Part shown: in pieces, positions 33,976 through 42,063 of the stretch
Layout of the letters: every line of letters starts with the position of its first letter
Position numbering within the stretch: position 1 is the stretch's first letter
Assembly: GCA_964639665.1 (NCBI GenBank)
Contig: CAZXEU010000127.1
Location: 1-42,063, forward strand
Origin: CAZXEU01 sp964639665
Lineage (GTDB): Bacteria > Bacteroidota > Rhodothermia > Rhodothermales > Bin80
Direction of reading: 5' to 3'
DNA: 42,063 nt
Translations under genes and position numbers: made by a program
Notes under the pieces: model-generated
Told to the model about the DNA's origin: nothing
Databases searched by the model: none
What the model saw: the letters and a program-made list of their open reading frames with translations, nothing else

Positions 33976-35637
33976 CTACTGGAGCGTCGATCCTTCTACA
34001 ACAAGGATTTCCTGCCCTCGGGCAGCCGACCCCACTTGATCCACAACTCCGCTAGGCCAGTATACCCAGATTCCATCCACTGACTGTGCGCTGCCAAGTC
34101 CAAAGACAGCTACCGACTCCGAATGCGCGAGATAGCTGGATCCCGACCGCACCCTCCGATACTGTCGCTGGCCTTGGGCAAGAATCTCTACACGGGCTCC
34201 GTAGCCGTTGCGGTTGCTGCTGCGGCCTTCGAGCCTGACCCGCAATGAACCGCCTCCGTGAGTGTTGTTTCTCCACAGGTGAATCGGGCCATTGTTCTCC
34301 ATCACAAGAAGATCCAGGTCCCCGTCGCGGTCATAGTCTCCGTAGGCAGCACCCCTAGCCACCATGACTGCGGCAAGCACGCCCTCGCTTGGCGCTTCGT
34401 CAAAGACACCATTGCCGCGATTAAGAAAGAGCTGCGAGCGCTGCCGGAACGATATCCCGTCCACAATTCTTGCAATATGTGTCTGTACGTGGCCGTTGGC
34501 AATGAAGAGGTCCAGATCTGCATCCAGGTCTACGTCGAATAGCACAAGACCGAACGTAAGCGTCTTTAGGCTGGGCTGGCCGATCCTTGAGGATGCTGCC
34601 CGGTCCGTGAAAAGATTGTTCACGCCGCGCTGATAGACTCCCACCATTTCATCCGAGAAGTTGCCCACAAAGATCGTCGGCGCCCCGGTCGAGTCCACCA
34701 CGCCTACATCGATGCCCATGCCTGCTCTCGGCTTGCCGTGCTGGTCATACGCAATGCCGCTGCGAATACCGTCCTCCGTGAAAGTGCCGTCTCCGTTGTT
34801 GATGTATAGTAGATCCCTCTCCGTATCGTTCGCGATCGCCAGATCCGGCCATCCATCCGTATTGGCATCCAATTCCGCCACGCCCAGCGACTTGTCCCTC
34901 GTGGCATCAATGCCCAAGCGAAAGCCGGCTTCTGTCGTTCGGTCCACGAACCTACCGTCACCCGTGTTGTGGTAGTACCGGCCCCAAATGCCCTCGTAAA
35001 GCTCCGGCGTGCAGTACACCTTTTCTCCTTCGAACCCGCAGTACAGGTCCTTTTCCGGCGACCAGTCTACATACGTGGCCACGTACAAATCCAGGAATCC
35101 GTCGCGATCGGCATCAAAGAAGAGTGCAGATGTACTCCATTCCGACACTTCTGCAATACCCACCGCGCTACCCGCCTCGACAAACACGCCTCCGTCATTA
35201 ACCAAGAATAGATCCTCGTACAGCGTGGTAACAACTACATCTTCGTCGCCATCATTGTCATAGTCTCCGACCGCCAGACCCTGCGCATACGTTTCCAGTC
35301 CTGCCAGACCCGCTTCCGCGGTCACATTCCTGAAGCTTCCGTCGGTCTCATTGTGAAAGAGCTCCAGGCTTGCGCCTCCGTCCCTGCCCTTGAATGCTCC
35401 TCCCGCGATCAACACAATATCGGGCCAGCCGTCGCCATCGTAGTCCAGGAAGCCCCCTCCCCCACCCACAATCTCCGGCGCCCAGGCTTCGCCGAATCCG
35501 CCGTTGTCATGCCCGTATGCCCCGAGCCCGGCAGTCTCCGTAACATCCTCGAGCATCGGAGCAAACCCGTTCTTCTCATTCACACACCCCAATGCCATGG
35601 CGCAAGCCAGACCTCCACAACCCAGTGCGCGTAGCAT
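33976..35637 (-). CDS. FG-GAP/VCBS-ASPIC/UnbV (CRTAC1-like) lipoprotein 2
   Basis: The product is 553 residues from the ATG at 35637, which puts a signal peptide with lipobox MALGC (C18) at the N-terminus; the open frame to 35697 would add 20 residues of no recognisable type. The repeats are as in copy 1 (LDYDGDGWPDIVLIAGG, DYDNDGDEDVVVT, FDADRDGFLDLYVA, DVDLDADLDLFIANGH), with a shared CTPELYEGIWGRYYHNTGDG block. The C-terminal UnbV domain has SSYLAHSESVAVFGLG and IWVYWPSG. It differs enough from copies 1 and 3 to be an old duplication. It starts 19 bases after the previous gene's stop. Confidence 0.94.
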   Translation of the reverse strand: MLRALGCGGLACAMALGCVNEKNGFAPMLEDVTETAGLGAYGHDNGGFGEAWAPEIVGGGGGFLDYDGDGWPDIVLIAGGAFKGRDGGASLELFHNETDGSFRNVTAEAGLAGLETYAQGLAVGDYDNDGDEDVVVTTLYEDLFLVNDGGVFVEAGSAVGIAEVSEWSTSALFFDADRDGFLDLYVATYVDWSPEKDLYCGFEGEKVYCTPELYEGIWGRYYHNTGDGRFVDRTTEAGFRLGIDATRDKSLGVAELDANTDGWPDLAIANDTERDLLYINNGDGTFTEDGIRSGIAYDQHGKPRAGMGIDVGVVDSTGAPTIFVGNFSDEMVGVYQRGVNNLFTDRAASSRIGQPSLKTLTFGLVLFDVDLDADLDLFIANGHVQTHIARIVDGISFRQRSQLFLNRGNGVFDEAPSEGVLAAVMVARGAAYGDYDRDGDLDLLVMENNGPIHLWRNNTHGGGSLRVRLEGRSSNRNGYGARVEILAQGQRQYRRVRSGSSYLAHSESVAVFGLGSAQSVDGIWVYWPSGVVDQVGSAARGQEILVVEGSTLQ

Positions 35638-35656
35638 CAATCTATCCTCATCCGGT

Positions 35657-37378
35657 TCACTGAGACCCTTCTGCACCTGGCATGGCCACGGGCTCAAGGC
35701 CTCCGGATCCTTCTACAATGCGGACTGCCGCGTTGGTCTTAAGAGGTCCAAAGGTATCCACGTTGCCGCCTGGCCACCTAATCTGCATGCTATCCACCAC
35801 GTCTTCGGAACCCAGGCCGAATACCGCCGCCAATTCTGACTGCGAAAGGTAACTTGAGCCGGTGCGGCGCCTTCGCACCTGCGTCCGTCCGGCAGCCCTT
35901 ATTCTAATCTCGGCCCCTATGGCATCCCGGTTGCCGATGCTGCCTTCCAGTTCCACACGCAAGTAGTTTCCAGGACCCGAGTCGTTGCGCCAAAGATGTG
36001 CGGGACCATCGTTCTCCGTGATAAGAATGTCCACATCGCCGTCCAGATCGTAATCCGCATATGCAGCGCCCCTTGCCACCAATTCCAGCGCAAGCGGTGG
36101 TGTTGTCTCCCGCGGCACTTCATTAAACTCGCCCCCTCCGACATTCAGAAAGAGTTGTGCACGTTGCCTGAACGTAATCTTGTCCTGGTCCTTGAGGCGA
36201 TCGGGATAGACATGTCCATTTGCCGCGAACAGGTCCAGATCACCGTCCAATTCCACGTCCATCAGAAATAGACCGAATGTCAAGGTGTTCAGGCTCGGCA
36301 TGCCTATACGTGATGCGCCCGCGCGATCCAGGAAGAATCCGTCTGCCGACTGCCGGTAGACACCGATCATTTCTTCCGAAAAATTCCCGACAAAAAGCGA
36401 CGGGTTGCCGCTTGTGTCCACGACGCCAACATCAATTCCCATCCCCGCACGGGCCTCTCCGTGCTCGCTGAATGCCATGCCTGTAAGGACACCACGCTCT
36501 TCGAACGTGCCGTCACCCCTGTTTATGTACAGAAGATCTCCCTCACCGTCGTTGGCCACGCTGAAGTCCGAAAATCCGTCCCGATTGAAGTCCCACTCCA
36601 CAATTCCCAGCGCCTTTCCGAGTGGCGCAACGAGCCCGGACTCGACCGTTTTCTCCTCGAAAGTCCCGTCGCCTTGATTAAGGTAGAACCGGCTTGGCTT
36701 TCCACCATAGTCCGCCGGAATACAGTACAGCTTCACATCACCCCCTTCGGGACAGAACTTGTCTGTCTCCGGGGTCCACTCGGCATAGTTACCTACAAAC
36801 AAGTCCAGCCAGCCATCCTGGTCTGCTTCGAAGAACATGGCCGAGCTGCTCCATTCGTCATAATTGCCAATGCCAGACTCAATGCCCGCCTGCCTGAATC
36901 GACCACCTTCATTCAGGAATAGCGTGTTTTCATTCAAATTGGTAACCAGTAAATCACTGTCCCCATCGTTATCAATATCAGCCGCAGCCATTCCGAGCGT
37001 AAAGGCCCGGTACTCCAGCAGTCCGGCTGCTTCCGTCCAGTCCGCAAACGTACCGTCACCCAGGTTCCTGAACAGCCAAAGCGATCGATAGCCGGGTTCG
37101 CTATGGCTCTCCCACGAGCCGCCCCCCACCAGGAGAATATCCTGCCAGCCGTCTCCGTCGAAGTCCAAAAACCCGCCTCCCGAACCCATCTGTTCCGCGT
37201 AATACTTGGCACCGCGCGCTCCGTTATCGTGCCAGAATTCCGCCAGGCCGGCCTGCTCTGTCACCTCCACAAATTCTATGCGCACCGCGCTCTCGGTCTC
37301 TACCCTGCCACACGCCGCCAGTAACACGTACCCGAGCACCAATAACCGGCCACCTACACGCTTGATCGTTTTCGCCAT
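35657..37378 (-). CDS. FG-GAP/VCBS-ASPIC/UnbV (CRTAC1-like) lipoprotein 3
   Basis: The product is 573 residues from the ATG at 37378; a GTG at 37384 is equally in frame. The signal ends at LLAAC (C23). Repeat motifs include LDFDGDGWQDILLVGGG, DIDNDGDSDLLVTN, FEADQDGWLDLFVG, DVELDGDLDLFAANGH and DYDLDGDVDILITENDG; the UnbV end has SSYLSQSELAAVFGLG and IRWPGGNV. It is the first gene of the six-gene minus-strand operon. The start lies only 10 bases after a terminator-like hairpin, so either a promoter overlaps it or the hairpin works as an attenuator of read-through from the PorV-like gene. Confidence 0.94.
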   Translation of the reverse strand: MAKTIKRVGGRLLVLGYVLLAACGRVETESAVRIEFVEVTEQAGLAEFWHDNGARGAKYYAEQMGSGGGFLDFDGDGWQDILLVGGGSWESHSEPGYRSLWLFRNLGDGTFADWTEAAGLLEYRAFTLGMAAADIDNDGDSDLLVTNLNENTLFLNEGGRFRQAGIESGIGNYDEWSSSAMFFEADQDGWLDLFVGNYAEWTPETDKFCPEGGDVKLYCIPADYGGKPSRFYLNQGDGTFEEKTVESGLVAPLGKALGIVEWDFNRDGFSDFSVANDGEGDLLYINRGDGTFEERGVLTGMAFSEHGEARAGMGIDVGVVDTSGNPSLFVGNFSEEMIGVYRQSADGFFLDRAGASRIGMPSLNTLTFGLFLMDVELDGDLDLFAANGHVYPDRLKDQDKITFRQRAQLFLNVGGGEFNEVPRETTPPLALELVARGAAYADYDLDGDVDILITENDGPAHLWRNDSGPGNYLRVELEGSIGNRDAIGAEIRIRAAGRTQVRRRRTGSSYLSQSELAAVFGLGSEDVVDSMQIRWPGGNVDTFGPLKTNAAVRIVEGSGGLEPVAMPGAEGSQ

Positions 37379-37388
37379 CTGCACAAAA

Positions 37389-37425
37389 CAGAAGAACCCG
37401 ACAGCAAGACTGCCGAGTTCTTCTG
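37389..37425 (-). terminator. Intrinsic-terminator-like hairpin after the PorV-like gene
   Basis: The arms CAGAAGAAC-CCGACAG (37389-37404) and CTGCCGA-GTTCTTCTG (37410-37425) pair with two mismatches across a 5-base loop. On the transcribed minus strand the stem is followed by TTTT, as in a Rho-independent terminator. It separates the PorV-like gene (ends 37475) from the FG-GAP/UnbV operon. Confidence 0.7.
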
Positions 37426-37474
37426 CACGGCTACCGACGCCGTGCTCCAGTCTGATAAATGCCCCGACCAGCTC

Positions 37475-38533
37475 CTACAGCCCTACCTGCAAGGCAATGC
37501 GGTTCAAACTGCCAAATACTCCGAAGTCTGTATACGCATAGTCGACACCCACATTCAGGCTCGACAGGCTGTAACGCAATCCCGCGCCTGCGCTAAAGCC
37601 CTGCTCTTCGCTTACCGTTTGCTCGAAGCCGCCGCGCAGATATACGATTCCTGCAAAGGAGTACTCCAATCCAAATCTCACGTGTTCGGCAAAGTCGCGA
37701 GGGCGTTGAGCATCCACGTGCAGATTCAGCGAGTGCGTGTCCGGGTCAAGAGCTCCTGCGAAATCCATGACGTTCATCGATGCGCCGATCTGGAAGGTCA
37801 GCGGCAGCTCAAACCGTTCGCGGACATACGTGAGTTCCTGCGCGAAATTGCGCGCGCTCATTCCGATTACAAGGCTCCGGAATCCGGTCGCATACACAAT
37901 CCCGAAATCGAACGCAAGCGTGTTGTTCGCATACCCTTCGGTCGTCAGGATCTCACCTGTTGCAAACGTCTGGCTCGTCGCGAAATCGGATCCGAGATCC
38001 TGGAAGGCCATCTTGATGTTGGCACCTGCCGCAAATCTCTCCGAGAAGGACCGCGCGTAGCCCAGGCCAACAGCCATCGCCGTAGGGCTGTACGTGCCCG
38101 TATCCACGAATCCCTGTTCGTTATCGGCGCGAACCGTGCCGTGGAAGTCCCCGTAATCGACGTTTACAAACGACACACCAACGACGCCGTAATTGCCACC
38201 ACTCGGCCTGAAAGCTACACTGCCCTGCTGATAGTTGATGTCGGCGATAAAGCCGAGATTGCCGCCAGCTGCGTGAAACCGTCCCGGCATGAAGCCCATG
38301 CTGGCAGGGTTGTAAAACATGGACACGGAAGAGCCTGCCAATTCGGCGGTCATCGCGGAGCCGATTGAGGAGGCACGCGCGTCAACGGACGTTGACAAGA
38401 ACTTCATGCCCGTCTGGGCTCGCTTGTCGGTCGTAACCTCCGTGTCCGCAGTCAGCCCTGCCTGTCCATACGCACCGGGCGCCAACAGGACAATCATCAC
38501 CGCAGCTAGGGGGATGCTATACCACTTTTTCAT
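37475..38533 (-). CDS. PorV/PorQ-like outer-membrane beta-barrel protein
   Basis: The product is 352 residues from the ATG at 38533. A signal peptide (MKKWYSIPLAAVMIVLLAPGAYGQ) is followed by a UPF0164/PorV/PorQ-type start (FLSTSVDARASSIGSAMTAELAGSSVSMFYNPASMGFM) and alternating amphipathic strands up to the end (GVFGSLNRIALQVGL). PorV shuttles and PorQ anchors cargo in type IX secretion; many paralogues of this family in Bacteroidota/Rhodothermota have unassigned partners. The directly upstream gene encodes a protein with a T9SS sorting domain, so a cargo/shuttle relation is plausible. Assignment to PorV or PorQ specifically is not possible from this sequence. Confidence 0.85.
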   Translation of the reverse strand: MKKWYSIPLAAVMIVLLAPGAYGQAGLTADTEVTTDKRAQTGMKFLSTSVDARASSIGSAMTAELAGSSVSMFYNPASMGFMPGRFHAAGGNLGFIADINYQQGSVAFRPSGGNYGVVGVSFVNVDYGDFHGTVRADNEQGFVDTGTYSPTAMAVGLGYARSFSERFAAGANIKMAFQDLGSDFATSQTFATGEILTTEGYANNTLAFDFGIVYATGFRSLVIGMSARNFAQELTYVRERFELPLTFQIGASMNVMDFAGALDPDTHSLNLHVDAQRPRDFAEHVRFGLEYSFAGIVYLRGGFEQTVSEEQGFSAGAGLRYSLSSLNVGVDYAYTDFGVFGSLNRIALQVGL

Positions 38534-38581
38534 TGTGAGTTCCACTTTTTTGATGTTGGGTGTTGCCGCTCAAGGTAGGTG

Positions 38582-38611
38582 GTCCGGAAGCCTGATCCCA
38601 GGCTTCCGGAC
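38582..38611 (-). terminator. Perfect inverted repeat between the T9SS cargo gene and the PorV-like gene
   Basis: GTCCGGAAGCCTG (38582-38594) pairs perfectly with CAGGCTTCCGGAC (38599-38611) around a 4-base loop. It lies just past the stop of the T9SS cargo gene on the minus strand. No U-run follows, so it could be a terminator without U-tract, an mRNA-stabilising hairpin or a protein site. Confidence 0.6.
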
Positions 38612-38621
38612 TCCCAACACC

Positions 38622-40907
38622 CTAACGGATGACCGTGAATTTGAGTACGGATTCCTCGCCGTTGGCATTGTCCGTGATGACCGCGATATATATGCCACTC
38701 ACCAGCAGCTGGCGTGACTTCGTCGTCAGGTTCCAAAGCTCGTCGCCGCTGCCGTCATTGTGCTCTATCGTATGTACCAGCTCTCCAAGCTCCGTGTAGA
38801 TCTTGATGGTACAGTCACCTGGAATGTTGAAGAAGGCAACACGGTCTTCCTGCGCAAAGCGGATGGACTCGTCCGAGCCCAGGTTGACGGGATTCGGCAC
38901 GACACGTGCATCCGCCACCGTGCCTGACGACCCGTATGGCGGCCGCTTCAGGTTGACAGGCTGATACGTCTGCGTGAGAGACTGGGCGCTGCGCAGCGGG
39001 TAGCCTCCGGGCGTGCCGGAAATGCCGTCCGGATCATCCGGCTGCGCCTGGCCAATTGCCTGCAGGTAGTAGTAATAGTCCGTTCCGCGGTTCAGGCCCG
39101 TATCGTCGTAGGAGCTCGCACCTGCATCCAGGCTGGCGATGAGCTCATAGCCGCACTCGATAGATAGGTCTTCGGTACAGCCGTTGACATACATGAAGTC
39201 TTCCCATTTGGAAGTGCGATATAACGCCCAACCAGTACGGGACGGCCCGCCCGCCGGTGGCGTCCACCTGAGCTCTACACGATCCGGCCGACCGGTTACG
39301 GAGAATGTGGACGGCGCATGCGGGGCCTCGGGCACAGGGTACGTGCTCATATTATTGCTCGCCGCATACAGATTTATGCCCCGCTGCAACGTAACAAAGA
39401 GCGAATCCCTCGACGCCATCACCCACTGGTTCTTGGTCATTTCCTCCAGACCGTGCCCGAACGAATCAAACATGCCGTCGCCGTCCATGTCCACCTGGTT
39501 GATGGTGTAATCAAACATGCCGGTCGCGATCGTGCCATCCTTGTTGGCGTCGTACTGAATGAGTTTGGCATCACGACCACTGCCACCGCGCTTGTACGCC
39601 CGGCCGATCTCGTAGTCCGCGTCAAAACCGAGTCCGCCGACGCCCTCCACAACCACGATGCGTACGCTTTCACCGGGCCCCAGAGTATATGGACCATAGG
39701 CGGTAGTAACAGCGTGCCCGCCCTGCTTGCCCGTGGAAGCATCGTTCTTGGCTTCCCAGAAAACTCCGCTAGGCTCAATCCTGTCGGCGTAATGGGGCCA
39801 CATCTGCTGTGAACCGCCCGGAATCCGGTCGGGATTCTCGCGCGTCCGGATTCCCCATTCGTAGTAGTCTTCCTGGCTGCTGCCGTCTGCGGTCAACGCC
39901 TCATCCGAGTCCATGAAACCCATTGTGCGCGGCTGGCACGTATTGATCGTAGCCTGTGTGCACCGGATATAGGTAGGATCCGTCGGCGAGTTGTCGGCAT
40001 GAATTGTGGCACGCCCGATAAAGCTGGAGCCCGCCAGTCGACCCAAAGAGTCGTCGCTGGCTGACCAGGTATTCGCATCAAATAGCGGCGCCCCGATCTT
40101 GTCCCACTGCGACTGCTGCTCAGGATCAACGCCGATCCAGAGATACTGGGACGTGAATGAAATGGGATAGTCGGCATGCCCGTCACCCACTACGTCCACC
40201 ATGCTGAATTTGCCCCAGACCTGGCCACCACTTACGGTCCACGCGCCCTGCAGGCTTCCCCGCCAGCGGTGAATCCGGAAGAAATAGGTATCCGTCAGCG
40301 TCTGGTTCGGAAGTTCTATGTCCTCATCGTCGTCCGTATTGCCCGTATTCGTGTAGACGTACTCGATAATGTGGTAGTCGTCGTGCGCCTGGTTGACGTA
40401 GCCATATGCCCGTCGATCCACCGTTACGCCAATTAGCGTGTTGTGAATATTGTGGACCATCCTGTCCGCCGGCAACGAAGGATCGACTTCGTCGATGATC
40501 GCTACATTGTCAAACGAGAGTGCACCGTCCACCTCAACAACGGTGTCTTCGGTCTTGCTGAGCAGCAGGTTCTGCACGGGAAACGTTACGTCCGCACCTG
40601 CCGTGCGAGGCCCGATCCGCGCAACAAAGTAGGGCCATTGTTGCCCATTCGGGTCCGTCCAGTTCTTGGTACCCAGCCAAAGTGCCTTGGCACGAAAGTG
40701 GCTGCTGTTTCTCAGCAGTGCAGGCCATTCCATGCCATCGGCGGCAGAACTGTTGCCTTCGTGCTGCGCGCCCGATTCGGTGTAGGTCCCATGAAACGTA
40801 CCGATGTCCAGCCACTGAGCCGTGAACTGGGCTTGTACGTCGACGGCGGTTGCAAACAGCATCAGAAGTGCTGTCGACGCCGCGAGGTAGTAGCTAGATG
40901 ACTTCAT
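38622..40907 (-). CDS. Large secreted protein with fibronectin-like segment and T9SS type A sorting domain
   Basis: The product is 761 residues. It has a signal peptide (LAASTALLMLFATAVDVQAQ), then a long beta-rich region of about 500 residues without a family I recognise. A fibronectin type III-like segment follows (FSVTGRPDRVELRWTPPAGG...GTDYYYYLQAIG, about 545-645), and then a C-terminal T9SS type A domain (VVPNPVNLGSDESIRF, IKIYTELGELVHTIEHNDGSGDELWNL, SGIYIAVI). Proteins like this are exported and displayed or released by type IX secretion. It lies between the TonB-dependent receptor and the PorV-like gene, so the three may form a surface uptake or assembly unit. Confidence 0.88.
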   Translation of the reverse strand: MKSSSYYLAASTALLMLFATAVDVQAQFTAQWLDIGTFHGTYTESGAQHEGNSSAADGMEWPALLRNSSHFRAKALWLGTKNWTDPNGQQWPYFVARIGPRTAGADVTFPVQNLLLSKTEDTVVEVDGALSFDNVAIIDEVDPSLPADRMVHNIHNTLIGVTVDRRAYGYVNQAHDDYHIIEYVYTNTGNTDDDEDIELPNQTLTDTYFFRIHRWRGSLQGAWTVSGGQVWGKFSMVDVVGDGHADYPISFTSQYLWIGVDPEQQSQWDKIGAPLFDANTWSASDDSLGRLAGSSFIGRATIHADNSPTDPTYIRCTQATINTCQPRTMGFMDSDEALTADGSSQEDYYEWGIRTRENPDRIPGGSQQMWPHYADRIEPSGVFWEAKNDASTGKQGGHAVTTAYGPYTLGPGESVRIVVVEGVGGLGFDADYEIGRAYKRGGSGRDAKLIQYDANKDGTIATGMFDYTINQVDMDGDGMFDSFGHGLEEMTKNQWVMASRDSLFVTLQRGINLYAASNNMSTYPVPEAPHAPSTFSVTGRPDRVELRWTPPAGGPSRTGWALYRTSKWEDFMYVNGCTEDLSIECGYELIASLDAGASSYDDTGLNRGTDYYYYLQAIGQAQPDDPDGISGTPGGYPLRSAQSLTQTYQPVNLKRPPYGSSGTVADARVVPNPVNLGSDESIRFAQEDRVAFFNIPGDCTIKIYTELGELVHTIEHNDGSGDELWNLTTKSRQLLVSGIYIAVITDNANGEESVLKFTVIR

Positions 40908-40950
40908 GAGTTTGTCGAGAATGAAGTTTCCAAGGATCTTGAGAGGTTCT

Positions 40951-40988
40951 GTATCCCGGCGGGCCCCCGCCAGAGCACGCCGGGATAC
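40951..40988 (-). terminator. Terminator-like hairpin after the TonB-dependent receptor gene
   Basis: GTATCCCGGCG (40951-40961) and CGCCGGGATAC (40978-40988) form an 11-base perfect stem with a 16-base GC-rich loop. It lies 14 bases past the receptor stop on the minus strand. No U-run is visible, so termination strength is uncertain. Confidence 0.55.
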
Positions 40989-41002
40989 TGGTCATGCGGA
41001 AG

Positions 41003-42063
41003 CTAGAAGGTCAGCCGGAGCCCCAGCGTGAGGCGCCGGTTGTTGAGGAACGTGTTGAAGCGCAGATTCGGCATGTCAATATACGCCTTGTCGTCGAGCG
41101 CCTGGTCGACCTGGTCCTGCGGCACGGCTTCCCAGCTTGAGCCATTCCACCTGCTGTAGGTACCCGTATCCCTGGCCCAGTACCATGCTACCGAGTTGGG
41201 TTCGTTTATGCCGCTAAGGCTCGTAACCGCCTCGATGGGCTGGTACGCCACGTCGGGATGCCGGAAGTCTCCTGGGCGATCGTCGCCCGGTACCCAAATG
41301 TACGGGAGGTTCTCCTTCTGGGCATAGGGAGCATCAGCATCTACGCCCGTAAGCTGGTCGAATGTATCGTCCGGCAGATGCAGTGACCACATATACCGGT
41401 CGTAGTCACGGTTGTCCGGGTGGAATCCTGCCGCCTGATACAGGTGCCGGCGGTTAAACACGTTGTCAACGTCGATAAAGAGCTGCGCACCACCGAGGCG
41501 CGTGTTCACGTGCTTCGTAAAGCGCAGGTCGAAATTCATGTAGCTGCGCCAGCGAATGTTTTCCTGAAGTTCGGGCGGAGCAGCCGCGCCACCGGACCAG
41601 ATCCATTTGGAACCTGCGCGCCACTCGCCCAGGAAGCTCACCCGCCAGTCACCCAGAAGCGTGCCATTCAACACTGAGTTCACGAACTGCGGAGGCGTCA
41701 GGAAAATAAGATTCAGTCGCGCAAATGGCTCCGCCAGTGGAGCCCCGATGCGGTAATCCGTGGAAGTACGAAGGTAGTTGCGCTGCTGGAACGTGTTTTC
41801 GTTGAATTGCGAGTAGCCAAAGTTGCCGCTCTTCGTCTGCAAATACGTGTAATTGACGAAGCCGCGAATCCACTGGCCCCGCATTTTCGTGACGGTAATC
41901 TCCGCGCCGCGCACGTCCTCATAGTTCCACGGCTCCGGCGTGGAATACTGCACTACGCTGCCCAGGCTGCGGTAGGTAACGTTCCGAGGCTGGTTGCGGA
42001 TATCCCGGTAAAAGCCCGAGACACGCAGCAGGTACTGGTCGAACAGGTTCTGGTCGAAGCCCA
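41003..42063 (-). CDS. TonB-dependent receptor, C-terminal beta-barrel portion (5' end outside the window)
   Basis: About 353 residues are visible; the frame is open to the window edge, so the N-terminal plug and signal are outside. The visible part is barrel sequence with alternating strands and extracellular loops (ITVTKMRGQWIRGFVNYTYLQTKSGNFG, MNFDLRFTKHVNTRLGG, FIDVDNVFNRRHL). It ends NRRLTLGLRLTF with the terminal phenylalanine typical of barrels folded by BAM. The DVDNVFNRR motif near a C-terminal strand is common in TonB-dependent receptors. The ligand cannot be inferred. It is the first gene of the TonB receptor / T9SS cargo / PorV-like group. Confidence 0.88.
   Translation of the reverse strand, partial: GFDQNLFDQYLLRVSGFYRDIRNQPRNVTYRSLGSVVQYSTPEPWNYEDVRGAEITVTKMRGQWIRGFVNYTYLQTKSGNFGYSQFNENTFQQRNYLRTSTDYRIGAPLAEPFARLNLIFLTPPQFVNSVLNGTLLGDWRVSFLGEWRAGSKWIWSGGAAAPPELQENIRWRSYMNFDLRFTKHVNTRLGGAQLFIDVDNVFNRRHLYQAAGFHPDNRDYDRYMWSLHLPDDTFDQLTGVDADAPYAQKENLPYIWVPGDDRPGDFRHPDVAYQPIEAVTSLSGINEPNSVAWYWARDTGTYSRWNGSSWEAVPQDQVDQALDDKAYIDMPNLRFNTFLNNRRLTLGLRLTF

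Noticed and set aside
37442..38368. 308-codon plus-strand open frame
   Set aside because: It is antisense to the PorV/PorQ-like gene and has no signal or domain of its own.
1..42063. CRISPR arrays, tRNA or rRNA genes, intact insertion sequences
   Set aside because: No regularly spaced short repeats, no cloverleaf or rRNA-like sequence and no transposase frame were recognised by eye.

Overview
The window suggests a GC-rich, Gram-negative bacterium of the Bacteroidota/Rhodothermota type, probably free-living and aerobic. The reasons are a TonB-dependent receptor, a PorV/PorQ-like outer-membrane protein, two proteins with type IX secretion (T9SS) C-terminal sorting domains, many lipoproteins, and starts without obvious Shine-Dalgarno sequences. 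The planctomycete-type cytochrome (PSCyt/DUF1549/DUF1553) and DUF1501 families are also common in marine members of this group. The taxonomic call is inference; there is no rRNA or marker gene here.

Region 1 (1-3920). A 5'-truncated DUF1501 gene converges on a Tat-exported NHL/beta-propeller gene; their stop codons share one CTAG. Next is a minus-strand three-gene locus: a TIR-like protein, a small multi-helix membrane protein interrupted by an in-frame TGA, and a second TIR-like protein. It looks like an antiphage signalling/effector cassette without a recognisable Thoeris ThsA. A decayed DUF1501 remnant lies on its far side.

Region 2 (3965-24998, plus strand). This is a tandem array of two exported protein types: large PSCyt lipoproteins with c-type haem motifs (four intact) and Tat-exported DUF1501 proteins (four intact here, plus the partial first gene and the remnant). 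Genes abut or overlap, as in one or two long operons. Three of the four PSCyt proteins carry an inserted LamG/concanavalin-like domain. The array is broken once (16373-18077) by a decayed fitAB-type toxin-antitoxin pair and a cupin gene. It ends with a DUF2231-cytochrome-LRR fusion, a lipoprotein sulfatase with a C-terminal HEX_C-like domain, and a T9SS-secreted leucine-rich-repeat protein. I infer a periplasmic or cell-surface oxidative and hydrolytic system, perhaps for sulfated polymers; the chemistry of the PSCyt/DUF1501 pair is not established.

Region 3 (28757-42063, minus strand). Reading in the direction of transcription there is a TonB-dependent receptor (partial), a T9SS cargo protein and a PorV/PorQ-like protein. 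After an intrinsic-terminator-like hairpin come three paralogous FG-GAP/ASPIC-UnbV lipoproteins, two TPR lipoproteins and an alpha/beta-hydrolase whose nucleophile serine is replaced by alanine. The last six genes are closely packed and look like one operon. No tRNA, rRNA, CRISPR array or intact transposase was recognised.
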